A stretch of DNA of 6,323 nt, from contig JALVDN010000436.1 of assembly GCA_027008965.1 (NCBI GenBank), positions 1 through 6,323 on the forward strand, in the 5' to 3' direction. The DNA comes from Flavobacteriales bacterium. Lineage in GTDB: Bacteria > Bacteroidota > Bacteroidia > Flavobacteriales > Flavobacteriaceae. The position numbers were made by a program, and so were the translations under genes. This document shows, one piece after another, positions 5,676-6,323 of this stretch (its first letter is position 1; each line of letters opens with the position of its first letter). The notes under the pieces are model-generated. The model saw nothing but the letters and a program-made list of their open reading frames with translations, made no database searches and was not told the origin of the DNA.

Positions 5676-6323
5676 TCAGGTTTGAATGACGCCCGGGTTA
5701 AAAGGCTTGTCAATCGGGCGGTGGTTGGCGGTTTGGATGCCTTCGCTTATCCACTTGCGGGTTTCCGCAGGATCAATCACGGCGTCCACCCACAAGCGGG
5801 CCGCCGCATAATAGGGCGAGATTTGTTCGTTGTATTTGGCTTGAATTTCTTTCAGCAGTTTTTCTTTGGCTTCGGGGGTGATTTTTTTGCCTTGTTTTTT
5901 CAGGCGGGCTTCTTCAATTTGTAGCAGAACTTTGGATGCCGAAGCACCACTCATCACGGCAATTTCCGCCGACGGCCACGCCACCATCAAGCGCGGGTCG
6001 TAGGCGCGCCCGCACATGGCGTAATTGCCTGCTCCGTAAGAGTTTCCAATCACCACCGTGAATTTGGGTACCACCGAGTTGCTCACCGCTTGCACCATTT
6101 TGGCGCCGTCTTTGATGATGCCGCCATGCTCCGCACGACTCCCCACCATGAATCCCGTGACGTCCTGCAAAAACACTAGCGGAATACCTTTTTGATTGGC
6201 GGTCATGATGAAGCGCGCCGCCTTGTCGGCCGAATCCGAGTATATCACACCGCCTATTTGCATTTCGCCTTTGGCGTTTTTCACCACCTTGCGTTGGTTG
6301 GCTATAATGGCCACCGCCCAACC
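5676..6323 (-). CDS. Acyl-CoA carboxylase carboxyltransferase (beta) subunit, C-terminal part
   Basis: The frame is open to the window edge, so only the last 215 residues (beginning GWAVAIIANQ) of a protein usually 510-550 long are seen. It is the C-terminal crotonase-like half of a biotin-dependent acyl-CoA carboxylase beta subunit. That subunit moves CO2 from carboxybiotin to an acyl-CoA in the cytoplasm. Diagnostic blocks are FLQDVTGFMVG (51-61), HGGIIKDGAKMVQAV (66-80), IGNSYGAGNYAMCGRAYDPR (92-111), WPSAEIAVMSG (116-126) and the closing RLWVDAVIDPAETR (176-189), counted from the window edge. FMVG and AGNY.MCGRAY resemble methylcrotonyl-CoA carboxylase beta, but propionyl- or other acyl-CoA substrates cannot be excluded. 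The GTG at 6314 is an internal valine codon, not a start. G+C is clearly higher than in the downstream operons. Confidence 0.93.
   Translation of the reverse strand, partial: GWAVAIIANQRKVVKNAKGEMQIGGVIYSDSADKAARFIMTANQKGIPLVFLQDVTGFMVGSRAEHGGIIKDGAKMVQAVSNSVVPKFTVVIGNSYGAGNYAMCGRAYDPRLMVAWPSAEIAVMSGASASKVLLQIEEARLKKQGKKITPEAKEKLLKEIQAKYNEQISPYYAAARLWVDAVIDPAETRKWISEGIQTANHRPIDKPFNPGVIQT

Noticed and set aside
5550..5924. Plus-strand open frame starting in the intergenic hairpin
   Set aside because: Most of it is antisense to the carboxylase gene and the rest runs through the palindromic element; the peptide shows no domain and the composition is that of an antisense shadow.
6312..6314. GTG at 6314 as the start of the carboxylase gene
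   Set aside because: The frame remains open to the window edge with family-like residues (GWAV), and a real subunit has some 300 more residues upstream.
5914..6321. Minus-strand open frame overlapping the carboxylase in another frame
   Set aside because: The peptide is rich in G, R, H and Q, typical of an out-of-frame reading of a GC-rich gene, while the other frame gives a clear carboxyltransferase.
1..6323. CRISPR arrays, tRNA or rRNA genes
   Set aside because: No regularly spaced direct repeats, cloverleaf-like segments or rRNA sequence motifs were noticed; almost all of the window is occupied by protein-coding genes.

Overview
The window looks like a piece of a Bacteroidota chromosome, most likely order Flavobacteriales. 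It carries GldI and the type IX secretion (T9SS) Plug protein, both specific to that phylum. The lipoprotein signals are of the Bacteroidota kind, start codons lack Shine-Dalgarno sequences, and upstream regions contain AT-rich boxes resembling the Bacteroidota -7 element (TAnnTTTG). The genus cannot be told from the sequence. Every gene I can support lies on the minus strand, so transcription runs from high to low coordinates.

Layout in transcription order. (1) 6323-5676: the C-terminal part of an acyl-CoA carboxylase carboxyltransferase subunit, cut by the window edge. It is visibly richer in G+C than the genes that follow. (2) 5675-5435: a 241-base intergenic stretch with a GC-rich, strongly inverted-repeat element and then an AT-rich promoter region. 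(3) 5434-2823: a tightly overlapping operon of a DHH/DHHA1 phosphoesterase (NrnA-like), the gliding/T9SS FKBP lipoprotein GldI, and a cyclophilin-FKBP fusion lipoprotein. (4) 2758-2369: a small helical protein of unknown function, 64 bases after the fusion gene and followed by a good intrinsic terminator. (5) 2294-77: a second tightly packed operon of a DUF456 membrane protein, the T9SS Plug protein (DUF5103) and a YfcE-like metallophosphoesterase. (6) 76-1: the end of that operon and a second, inverted copy of the 34-base head of the repeat element seen in (2).

The functional theme is envelope protein export and folding. GldI and the fusion protein are predicted lipoprotein prolyl isomerases facing the periplasm. 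The Plug protein closes the periplasmic side of the SprA translocon in Flavobacterium. DUF456 and the small helical protein have no assigned function. The two phosphoesterases are probably housekeeping (nanoRNA/pAp turnover and an unknown phosphodiester substrate).

The least explained feature is the pair of nearly identical 34-base repeats in opposite orientation that bracket the whole seven-gene block (12-45 and 5499-5532), one of them joined to a large hairpin. It looks like a dispersed, palindromic intergenic element rather than an insertion sequence, because no transposase is present. I do not see a clearly new multi-gene system.
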